Shown: one piece after another, positions 33,324 through 39,452 of the stretch
Numbering within the stretch: position 1 is the stretch's first letter
Layout: each line of letters starts with the position of its first letter
Assembly (NCBI GenBank): GCA_018713745.1
Contig: DVOH01000040.1
Location: 1-39,452 of the forward strand
Reading direction: 5' to 3'
Source: Candidatus Stercoripulliclostridium merdipullorum
GTDB taxonomy: Bacteria > Bacillota > Clostridia > Christensenellales > DTU072
Length of the DNA: 39,452 nucleotides
Notes under the pieces: model-generated
What the model was told of the DNA's origin: nothing
Database searches by the model: none
Seen by the model: only the letters and a program-made list of their open reading frames with translations
Position numbers and translations under genes: made by a program

Positions 33324-34121
33324 TTAGAGCGCGCGATGACGCGACGGTTGCGAAATTTTAAGGGTTTCGTGCAGAATATCGCGCAAGCGATCGGGCGTTA
33401 CGAAGCGGCGCAGTTCGCCACGCTTGGCAATGGAAATAATCCCGGTTTCCTCACTGACGATAATCGTAAGCATATCGCTTTCTTCGGTAATGCCGATCCC
33501 AGCGCGGTGGCGCGTCCCGAGATTTTTGCTGACGTTCTGGGACTGGGACAGCGGCAGGAAGCATCCTGCGGCGAGCACGCGGTTGCCGCGTACGATAACG
33601 GCGCCGTCATGAACGGGAGCGCGGGTATTGAAAATACTTTCCAGCAACTGACTGCTGACCAATGCGTTCATTTCGACCCCGGTTTCGAGAATATGCGGCG
33701 CGACCGCAGTCGGAGCAATGACGATCAACGCGCCGGTGCGGGCTTTGGACATGGTCTGACAGGCTTTGATAATCTCGTCGACGGCGTGTCGCATGTCTTC
33801 GTCGGTTAAGTCGTCGTCGCCGACCTTCTCCGCCGATTTGGTCAGATTGAAAAACATAATCTTGAAGTCGGACTGATACACGACCACGAGGGACGCGATC
33901 ATGAAGAACATCAACGCATAGGCAATCCCTTTTGCGACGGGAACGGAATAGAAGCCGTCGAACAGCAGAATCCCCACAAACACCAAAAAGACGGCGACGT
34001 AAATACAAAGGAGTTTGACGCTTTTTTTGCGGAAGAAAAACAAAAACAGCAGTGCCAGTGCGACCAGCACTGCCACAAGATCCAAAATACTCTGAAGTCG
34101 GAATTGGTAACCGTTGGGCAT
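33324..34121 (-). CDS. cdaA: membrane diadenylate cyclase
   Basis: Makes cyclic di-AMP from two ATP. Three N-terminal membrane segments (about 11-30, 36-54 and 63-82) precede the DAC domain (95-250). The active-site motifs are Asp172-Gly173-Ala174 (VHDGAVIV) and Arg204-His-Arg206 (GTRHRAGIG). Length 265 is typical of CdaA. In most Firmicutes cdaA is followed by cdaR (ybbR) and glmM; neither is here, and the next gene encodes DUF1015. It has an AAAGGAG ribosome-binding site and its own promoter. Cyclic di-AMP usually controls potassium and osmolyte transport and the cell wall. Confidence 0.95.
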   Translation of the reverse strand: MPNGYQFRLQSILDLVAVLVALALLFLFFFRKKSVKLLCIYVAVFLVFVGILLFDGFYSVPVAKGIAYALMFFMIASLVVVYQSDFKIMFFNLTKSAEKVGDDDLTDEDMRHAVDEIIKACQTMSKARTGALIVIAPTAVAPHILETGVEMNALVSSQLLESIFNTRAPVHDGAVIVRGNRVLAAGCFLPLSQSQNVSKNLGTRHRAGIGITEESDMLTIIVSEETGIISIAKRGELRRFVTPDRLRDILHETLKISQPSRHRAL

Positions 34122-34140
34122 CGACGAGCTCCTTTTTTAT

Positions 34141-34170
34141 ATTATAACCGCATCGGCGACAAAATAGCAA
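34141..34170 (-). promoter_or_regulatory. promoter of the cdaA run
   Basis: Minus strand: -35 TTGCTA (34165-34170), 18-bp spacer, -10 TATAAT (34141-34146), 19 bases ahead of the ATG. This is the only clear promoter in the window with an 18-bp spacer. Confidence 0.75.
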
Positions 34171-34184
34171 CCGATTTAGGGGGA

Positions 34185-34979
34185 TCAGAAGCCGTAACCG
34201 CGGAAGATTTCGTCATCCGGCGGCGAATCGGGGGACACCCGCATACGCGCCGTGTCCACAAATTGCGTACGGGCGTTATTCTCATCTGTTTTCCACTTGC
34301 GATACAGGAAGTAGGATGCGACGGCATATCCCGCAACGACGGCGATGCGAAGACCTGCCGCAATCCGGTAATGCAAGCCGACGGAAGCATCCGTCAACGC
34401 AAGGATCAGATCGAACACCCCCAGCACACCGAACAAAATCAGATAGAATCTTGCAAGATTGCGAAATGCCGAAGCGGCATAAAGGGGATTGATCGTCGTG
34501 TCTTTCAGCGTGACGTACATCGCAAGATAAGCCCCCGAGTATACCGCAAATTGCAAGGCAAGCGCCGCGTAATAGTAAAAAACAGGCACGGCAAAATCGA
34601 TAAGATGAATCAGCCCTACTACGATATTTGCAAGCGTGTAATAAACGCGCGTGACGGTCATGAAGCGGCGCTGATCGCGTTTGACCTGCATCCGCATTGC
34701 CATGGAGCGGTAAATCAGATTGACGATCAGCTCAAACAATCCCAATCCGACAAGCCCGTTGACGAAAAAGGCGGTCCACTTAAACGTTTCGGTATCGATG
34801 GTCCCCTGTAACTGCAACTCTCCGCTTTCGATCGCATCGTTGAGCAACAAAAAGAACTCGTTGAGGGAGTTGGAAAAGGAATACATCGTTGCAAACAAAA
34901 CGCTGCCGAATACCGTCAGCACCCACACAAAGGAAGGCACTTTTTGCAATTTGTCAAACACTTTTTGGATCAATTTCAT
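34185..34979 (-). CDS. integral membrane protein of unknown function
   Basis: I do not recognise the family. The 264-residue protein has about six hydrophobic segments (near 17-37, 70-90, 112-130, 136-156, 176-196 and 207-226). A hydrophilic outer loop lies at 38-68 and an acidic, Asp/Pro-rich cytoplasmic tail covers the last 35 residues. Basic stretches such as RMQVKRDQRR sit at the membrane border. The start overlaps the holA stop by four bases (ATGA), so it is translated together with the clamp-loader subunit. Its role there is unknown. Confidence 0.85.
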   Translation of the reverse strand: MKLIQKVFDKLQKVPSFVWVLTVFGSVLFATMYSFSNSLNEFFLLLNDAIESGELQLQGTIDTETFKWTAFFVNGLVGLGLFELIVNLIYRSMAMRMQVKRDQRRFMTVTRVYYTLANIVVGLIHLIDFAVPVFYYYAALALQFAVYSGAYLAMYVTLKDTTINPLYAASAFRNLARFYLILFGVLGVFDLILALTDASVGLHYRIAAGLRIAVVAGYAVASYFLYRKWKTDENNARTQFVDTARMRVSPDSPPDDEIFRGYGF

Positions 34980-35917
34980 ACGACCTCACTGTCGAGCAGA
35001 CGGGCGACCGCGGTACGGAAGGCGGTGTCCTCGCTCATTTCTCCCGACTTGAATTTGAGTTCTGCCTCCGTCAGCAGAAACAATATATTTTTGAGTCCCG
35101 ACTTGCTGTAGCGCGATGCGGTTTCTCCCGCTTTTTTGACGGCAAACTCCTTGACGCCGAGATGAGCGGCAAGCTCCTTGGGCGAAAGCGGCGAGATTGC
35201 GGCATACAGCATCCTGCGATACTGCCCGATCAGCGTTGCCAGCAAATAGCTCGAAGCAACGCCTTTCCTGCGAAAACGATCGAGAATGGTCATTGCCTGC
35301 TTTTTATTTTTGGCGGCAAGGGCGCCCGAAAACTCGTACAATTCGTTTTCTACACTGTTGGCGACCAACAACTCGACGTCCTCGACTTCGATTTTTCGCG
35401 ATCCGACATACGCTTCCAGTTTGCGGCACTCCGTTTCGATTGCCGCCATATCCCGCCCGGTATACTCGATCAGCCGATCGACGGCGGCGGCGGAAATCGC
35501 CCGCGTCATCTCCGGAATCCGTTTGCGCGCCTCAAAAACATCGCTCTTTTTGCAGTCGATTACCGTCAGTTTACTTTTGATCGCGGGCGAAAGCGCGGTA
35601 TTGACAAACACAAGGATCGCCGACTGCAGATTGGCGACGAGTTCGGCAAGGCGGGCTTTGTCGGCGGCTGCCTCCTTGTATGCGCCTTCCTCGACGATGA
35701 CAACGGGATCGGACGGAAACATCGACATGGTTTCGACCGCGTCGACAATGGCGTCGAAGTTCGCCGAATTCAGGATACGAAGATTGAATTCGCGCTCCTC
35801 TTCCGGCACCTTCGCCACGAAAAACCGCTTGGCTTGCCTCAGCCAATACGCGTCGTCCCCTTCGAGAAGATATGCGTTGCCCGACAAAGCGGCAGTCGAC
35901 AGTTCGTGCGCTCTCAT
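34976..35917 (-). CDS. holA: DNA polymerase III subunit delta
   Basis: Clamp-loader subunit that opens the beta clamp. The 313 residues begin in register with the family ('GNAYLLEGDDAYW' 13-25). They include the wrench region 'NSANFDAIVDAVETMSMFPSDPVVIVEE' and end with the helical collar domain ('LIGQYRRMLYAA', 'KNILFLLTEAELKFKSGEMS'). The open frame runs up to 36115, but the ATG at 35915-35917 is chosen because the family starts there. It has no ribosome-binding site: the -10 box of a good promoter lies six bases upstream, so the mRNA is probably leaderless. comEC upstream on the same strand is the usual neighbour. Confidence 0.93.
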   Translation of the reverse strand: MRAHELSTAALSGNAYLLEGDDAYWLRQAKRFFVAKVPEEEREFNLRILNSANFDAIVDAVETMSMFPSDPVVIVEEGAYKEAAADKARLAELVANLQSAILVFVNTALSPAIKSKLTVIDCKKSDVFEARKRIPEMTRAISAAAVDRLIEYTGRDMAAIETECRKLEAYVGSRKIEVEDVELLVANSVENELYEFSGALAAKNKKQAMTILDRFRRKGVASSYLLATLIGQYRRMLYAAISPLSPKELAAHLGVKEFAVKKAGETASRYSKSGLKNILFLLTEAELKFKSGEMSEDTAFRTAVARLLDSEVV

Positions 35918-35923
35918 AAATAA

Positions 35924-35952
35924 AGTATAGCAAACCGCAACCGAAATTACAA
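35924..35952 (-). promoter_or_regulatory. promoter of holA, giving a leaderless mRNA
   Basis: Minus strand: -35 TTGTAA (35947-35952), 17-bp spacer, -10 TATACT (35924-35929). Six bases separate the -10 box from the ATG, so transcription should start at or next to the A of the start codon. Confidence 0.8.
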
Positions 35953-35958
35953 CCGAAA

Positions 35959-35974
35959 CGCGCGGATTCGCGCG
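35959..35974 (-). terminator. possible terminator hairpin after comEC
   Basis: A GC-only 6-bp stem CGCGCG / CGCGCG with loop of four, starting 21 bases after the comEC stop, with only TTTCGGTTG behind it on the minus strand. The weak T tract makes it doubtful; it sits just upstream of the holA promoter and may insulate it. Confidence 0.4.
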
Positions 35975-35994
35975 CGCATTATATTTTTCACAAA

Positions 35995-37536
35995 CTAAAA
36001 TACGGGCAAAGCGATCAGCGACGCCGCGACAGCTCCCGCCGCAAGTACGAAAAAGGCGGTGATTTTGACGGGTTTTGCCGACAGATGAAAAGGCGAAAGT
36101 GCCAAAAACGCACACGCCAGCAAGATTCCTCCGACGACACCGAGCTTCACCCCGACACTTGCCGCAGGCAGTTCGGCAATCTTTTCGGTAATAAAAACAA
36201 CTGCGGATATCGGATACCGAATCGGAATAAACAGAAACTCAAACCAAGGAAAAATAAGATACAGAACGGCGACGCAAGTCAACGCCGAATAAATCAGTCC
36301 GATCAAAGGAACAACGACGAGATTTGCCGCAACAAAGTAAATCCCGAAGGTGCCGAACGTCGATACCGACACCGCCGAAGCGACGCTGTTGGCGGCAAGC
36401 GACACCGAAACACCTTCGCCGACACGCCGCGCGATCCTTCCCTTTGCGGGACAAAGTTTTTTGCCCAAAACTTTTGCAAAGCAGACGATTCCCAATACCG
36501 CCGTTACGCTGAGCTGAAACCCCACCTGAAACAACGACGTCGGATCGATCAAAGACAGCACGATCACCGCCGCGGCAAGCGCACTCAACGCGTCGTAGCG
36601 CCGCCCCGTAATCCGCGCAAGCCCGAGGCACGCCGTCATCACGGTGGCGCGCACCACGCCCGCCGTAAATCCGACCAAACCGCCGTACCCGATCAATACG
36701 GCAACGACGACGGCAAAAGAAACGACGGGACGCACTTTGACAAGACGCATCATACCGTACAGCAAAGCGGCAAGAAAGCCGACGTGCAGCCCCGACACCG
36801 CAAAGATGTGCGCCGTCCCCGCCGTTTTGGCTTGCGCATAGATATCTTGGGACAAGAGCGATCGGTCTCCCGTAATCAATCCCAACGCGACGCCCGCTTC
36901 TTCCGCATCCATCGTGCGGGAAAGTCCTTCTCTCAGTTTCAGACGGACGGACTCGTAGAATTTGGTCGGGGTGCGATACTCCGTCGTTACGGCATCGGCT
37001 TCGGCAAGATAGCGGATATCGGATACGGCAAGGCTCATCGCATAGCTGTCGAAGGGGTCGGCGGGAACCGTCTCGACTGCGGCAAGCGCGACGACGCACT
37101 CGCCTTCGGTTAAAACGGCATCGGTCTGCAGTCTGAGATTGCCGCGATATTCCTTGCCGTCCAACTCGATATATTCCAAAAGATAGCGGTTGTCCCCTTC
37201 TCCGAGCGACAACGTCGCGGCGACCCTGCCGCGCACCACCGCGTCGTCCGACTCAAACGGCACAGGTTCCCGCACAAAAAACGCCGTTACAATTGCGACA
37301 AACCCGATCAGCCCGAACAAAACATAAACCGCAACCGGTCTTTTGCGCACCGCCCCGACGACAACGACTCCCGTCAACAGGCATGCAACGACAATCGTTA
37401 CCGCCCAATGCCCGTAGAGCGACGCGCCCGCGGCTATCCCGAGCAACATGCTTGCCGCCGCAAATACCGTCTTGCGGCGATTGACGATTCGTTTGATCGG
37501 CACAGGATTGACCCTTACCCCTTTTTCGTTCTCCAC
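35995..37536 (-). CDS. comEC: ComEC/Rec2-type competence membrane protein, lacking the hydrolase domain
   Basis: Core of the DNA uptake channel. The 513 residues have N-terminal membrane segments, an extracytoplasmic OB-like region (near 95-180) and the polytopic Competence domain with the hallmark HIFAVSGLHVG at 243-253. Family members usually carry a further metallo-beta-lactamase domain of about 250 residues, which degrades the non-transported strand; here the protein ends after the membrane domain. Start: a GTG at 37534-37536 without ribosome-binding site, six bases behind a -10 box, so leaderless. A GTG at 37501-37503 with AAGGG ahead is a good alternative. Neighbour holA follows, as in many Firmicutes. 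Confidence 0.87.
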   Translation of the reverse strand: MENEKGVRVNPVPIKRIVNRRKTVFAAASMLLGIAAGASLYGHWAVTIVVACLLTGVVVVGAVRKRPVAVYVLFGLIGFVAIVTAFFVREPVPFESDDAVVRGRVAATLSLGEGDNRYLLEYIELDGKEYRGNLRLQTDAVLTEGECVVALAAVETVPADPFDSYAMSLAVSDIRYLAEADAVTTEYRTPTKFYESVRLKLREGLSRTMDAEEAGVALGLITGDRSLLSQDIYAQAKTAGTAHIFAVSGLHVGFLAALLYGMMRLVKVRPVVSFAVVVAVLIGYGGLVGFTAGVVRATVMTACLGLARITGRRYDALSALAAAVIVLSLIDPTSLFQVGFQLSVTAVLGIVCFAKVLGKKLCPAKGRIARRVGEGVSVSLAANSVASAVSVSTFGTFGIYFVAANLVVVPLIGLIYSALTCVAVLYLIFPWFEFLFIPIRYPISAVVFITEKIAELPAASVGVKLGVVGGILLACAFLALSPFHLSAKPVKITAFFVLAAGAVAASLIALPVF

Positions 37537-37542
37537 AATGAC

Positions 37543-37571
37543 AGTTTAGCACAAAAAGAACAACAGGGCAA
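37543..37571 (-). promoter_or_regulatory. promoter of comEC
   Basis: Minus strand: -35 TTGCCC (37566-37571), 17-bp spacer, -10 TAAACT (37543-37548, 4 of 6 bases). Six bases separate it from the upstream GTG. The weak -10 fits low expression. Confidence 0.55.
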
Positions 37572-37615
37572 TCCCCGATTTTTTTCGATCGCGCGCGCTA
37601 AGTTCTTTCAAAAGG

Positions 37616-37644
37616 TTGCATTTTCAAATATAGATTATTATAAT
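37616..37644 (+). promoter_or_regulatory. promoter of the sodium-pump decarboxylase operon
   Basis: -35 TTGCAT (37616-37621), 17-bp spacer, -10 TATAAT (37639-37644). A leader of about 45 bases with AGGATGG precedes the ATG at 37697. Divergent from the comEC promoter. Confidence 0.88.
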
Positions 37645-37696
37645 AGGATTGGAAAAATTGCCAAACTTCTAATTCAAGACGACAGGATGGTTATTT

Positions 37697-38827
37697 ATGG
37701 AGTTTTTAATTGAAGGGATTTCCCACATCACTTGGGAACAGGTCGTAATGTGGATGGTCGGCGTTCTGCTGATCTATCTTGCCATTGCCAAAGAGATGGA
37801 ACCTGCGCTGCTCCTCCCCATGGGCTTCGGCGCAATCCTTATCAATATCCCGTTTTCGGGCGCGATGGGCGCCGAAGGCATTGTCGAATGGCTCTTCGAA
37901 ATCGGGATCCAGGCAAGCGAAGCCATGCCCCTCTTGCTGTTCATCGGCATCGGCGCCATGATCGACTTCGGGCCCCTTCTTTCTAACCCCAAACTGATTT
38001 TCTTCGGCGCGGCGGCGCAGGTCGGTATTTTCCTGACCATGATCCTTGCCGCCCTGCTCGGGTTTGACCTTGCCGACGCCGCGGCAACCGGTATCATCGG
38101 CGCGGCGGACGGCCCCACTTCGATCCTTGCCGCAGTGATGCTCAAGTCCTCCTACATGGGCGCCATCGCCGTCGCGGCTTACTCCTATATGGCACTGGTC
38201 CCCGTCATTCAGCCCCTCGCAATCAAAATGGTTACCACCAAAAAAGAGCGGGCAATGAAGATGGCTTACAACCCCTCCGAGGTCAGCAAAACAACCAAGA
38301 TCCTCTTCCCCATCATCGTCACCGTTATCGCCGGTCTTATCGCACCCGCATCGGTCGCGTTGGTCGGCATGCTGATGCTCGGCAACCTGATCCGCGAGTG
38401 CGGCGTCCTCGAAAACCTCTCCGAAACCGCACAAAAGACCCTTGCCAACCTGATTACGCTTTTGCTCGGCGTAACGATTGCCGCCAGCATGAAAGCCGAA
38501 AACTTCGTTACGGTCGAAACGTTGCTGATCATGGGACTGGGCTTGTTCGCGTTTGTGTTTGACTCCATCGGCGGCGTCTTTTTTGCAAAGTTCATCAATC
38601 TTTTCCTGCCTCAGGGCAAAAAGATCAATCCGATGGTCGGCGCATCCGGAATTTCGGCATTCCCGATGTCCTCGCGCGTGATTCAGAAACTCGGCGTCGA
38701 AGCCGATCCTTCCAACCACTTGCTGATGCACGCCGTCAGCGCAAACGTTTCGGGACAGATCGGATCGGTCGTCGCGGGCGGCATCATCTTGTCGATCGTG
38801 CCCGAAATCATCAAAGCATTGGGCTAA
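37697..38827 (+). CDS. sodium ion-translocating decarboxylase beta subunit
   Basis: Membrane subunit that couples decarboxylation of a carboxybiotin carrier to sodium export (OadB/MmdB/GcdB family). The 376 residues, about eleven hydrophobic segments, hold the key Asp138 in GIIGAADGPTSI (matching Asp203 of Klebsiella OadB, known to bind sodium). They also hold 'AAYSYMALVPVIQP' (160-173) and 'GASGISAFPMSSRVIQKLG', which line the ion path. The start is set by AGGATGG. It is followed 18 bases later by a gamma-like subunit gene. Which acid (oxaloacetate, methylmalonyl-CoA or glutaconyl-CoA) is decarboxylated depends on the alpha subunit outside the window. Confidence 0.95.
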   Translation: MEFLIEGISHITWEQVVMWMVGVLLIYLAIAKEMEPALLLPMGFGAILINIPFSGAMGAEGIVEWLFEIGIQASEAMPLLLFIGIGAMIDFGPLLSNPKLIFFGAAAQVGIFLTMILAALLGFDLADAAATGIIGAADGPTSILAAVMLKSSYMGAIAVAAYSYMALVPVIQPLAIKMVTTKKERAMKMAYNPSEVSKTTKILFPIIVTVIAGLIAPASVALVGMLMLGNLIRECGVLENLSETAQKTLANLITLLLGVTIAASMKAENFVTVETLLIMGLGLFAFVFDSIGGVFFAKFINLFLPQGKKINPMVGASGISAFPMSSRVIQKLGVEADPSNHLLMHAVSANVSGQIGSVVAGGIILSIVPEIIKALG

Positions 38828-38845
38828 GCAAGGAGGTAAGGTATC

Positions 38846-39452
38846 ATGAAAAAAATCAACTGGAAAAAAGCGTCTTTCCTTACGGTTTTTCTTGCATTGG
38901 TCGTTCTGTTGCTCCTTGTCATCTTTTTGCCCGAAAAACACGCTCTGACCTACAACTCGATGGGCGGACATTTTGAGGACGAAGAAGCCACCGCAATCCT
39001 CAATCCCTACTCCGAAGATCAATCGCTCAACGTTAACTCTCTGTATCAGCAACTGTACACCAAATCGGTCCGCAGCAACGCCACGCTGATTCAGCCCGAA
39101 CCCGTCCGCGAAGGCTATGACTTTGTCGGCTGGTACTACGCTACGATTGACGAAGAAGGCAATCTCGTCTACGGCGAAGAATTTGTCGACAACGTTTTCA
39201 AGAAAAACCCGATGAAAGCGGACATGACCGTATACGCGAAGTGGGAAAAATCCGAGTCCCCCGCCGCAGGATCGGGCGGAACCCAGATCGGCGTCTTCAA
39301 CAAAGACAACGTGCTTGCCGCGCTGGACGTTTCCTGGAAAGGAATGCTCGGGATCTTCGTAGTTATGACCATCATCTTTGTCGTCATCGTGCTCCTTAAT
39401 ACCCTGACCAACAAAAAGAAGATGACAGCGATCAAAGAAAAAATGTCCTCTT
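38846..39452 (+). CDS. OadG-like decarboxylase gamma subunit with InlB-type repeat (partial)
   Basis: The reading frame is open for 202 codons and is cut by the window end. Residues 11-28 are a membrane segment preceded by basic residues. Residues about 33-133 look like a Listeria-Bacteroides (InlB_B) repeat: 'LTYNSMGGHF' at the start, 'PVREGYDFVGWYY' (86-98) and 'ADMTVYAKWE' (125-134) at the end, with an insertion of about 25 residues. Then a Gly/Ser/Pro linker leads to 'SWKGMLGIFVVMTIIFVVIVLLN' (163-185), which matches the single membrane segment of OadG, and a basic cytoplasmic tail. OadG proteins normally have one short outer stretch, so this is a domain-enlarged gamma subunit. AGGAGGTAAGG precedes the ATG, 18 bases after the beta subunit. 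Confidence 0.82.
   Translation, partial: MKKINWKKASFLTVFLALVVLLLLVIFLPEKHALTYNSMGGHFEDEEATAILNPYSEDQSLNVNSLYQQLYTKSVRSNATLIQPEPVREGYDFVGWYYATIDEEGNLVYGEEFVDNVFKKNPMKADMTVYAKWEKSESPAAGSGGTQIGVFNKDNVLAALDVSWKGMLGIFVVMTIIFVVIVLLNTLTNKKKMTAIKEKMSS

Overview
The window reads as a chromosomal segment of an uncultured, low-oxygen Gram-positive bacterium of the Clostridia type. This is inferred from gene content, not from any marker phylogeny. The pointers are a membrane diadenylate cyclase (CdaA type), a WalJ/YycJ-like hydrolase, split glycine decarboxylase subunits (gcvPA/gcvPB), a formate-THF ligase, a sodium-pumping decarboxylase beta/gamma pair, an ECF vitamin transporter S component and a BclA-like collagen protein as found on clostridial spores. 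No outer-membrane genes, prophage, insertion sequence or CRISPR array is visible. Genes are tightly packed and mostly on the minus strand. Almost every clear promoter has TTGNNN and TATAAT-like boxes exactly 17 bp apart.

Layout: 1-317 non-coding, then tRNA-Thr(GGT). 482-2379 ABC exporter, divergent from a membrane-anchored GH30 glycosidase (2510-4129) with a candidate operator at its promoter. 4203-6070 asparaginase and a collagen-like protein. 6206-9818 single-gene units: an ArsB/NhaD-like permease, a small membrane protein, an aldo/keto reductase with ferredoxin-type clusters, and an ECF S component. 9919-14107 the glycine cleavage operon gcvT-gcvH-gcvPA-gcvPB. 14212-21168 a ten-gene housekeeping cluster (Dabb protein, phosphoribosyltransferase, DUF2156, WalJ-like, two CPBP proteases, rlmH, M14 peptidase, tadA, pth). 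Fhs is divergent from it (21302-22957) and supplies the other arm of one-carbon metabolism next to the glycine cleavage genes.

23003-29700 is a five-gene operon with gaps of 1 to 15 bases: GH2 glycosidase, O-antigen-ligase-like polymerase, MATE exporter, membrane-anchored NPP-type phosphatase, and a DnaQ-like exonuclease with a BRCT-like domain. It looks like a cell-surface glycan locus with a DNA-repair-like gene at its tail. 29822-30649 is an orphan glutamate-5-kinase-like kinase. 30734-34121 is cdaA-DUF1015-lysC. 34185-37536 holds an unknown membrane protein, holA and a ComEC lacking its hydrolase domain. 37697 to the end begins a sodium-pump decarboxylase operon: the beta subunit, then a gamma-like subunit that carries an InlB/Listeria-Bacteroides-type repeat between its two membrane segments and is cut by the window end.

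The most unusual points are this gamma-subunit/InlB-repeat fusion, the likely leaderless transcripts (asparaginase, holA, perhaps comEC), the exonuclease-BRCT protein in a surface-glycan operon, and CdaA without its usual partner CdaR.
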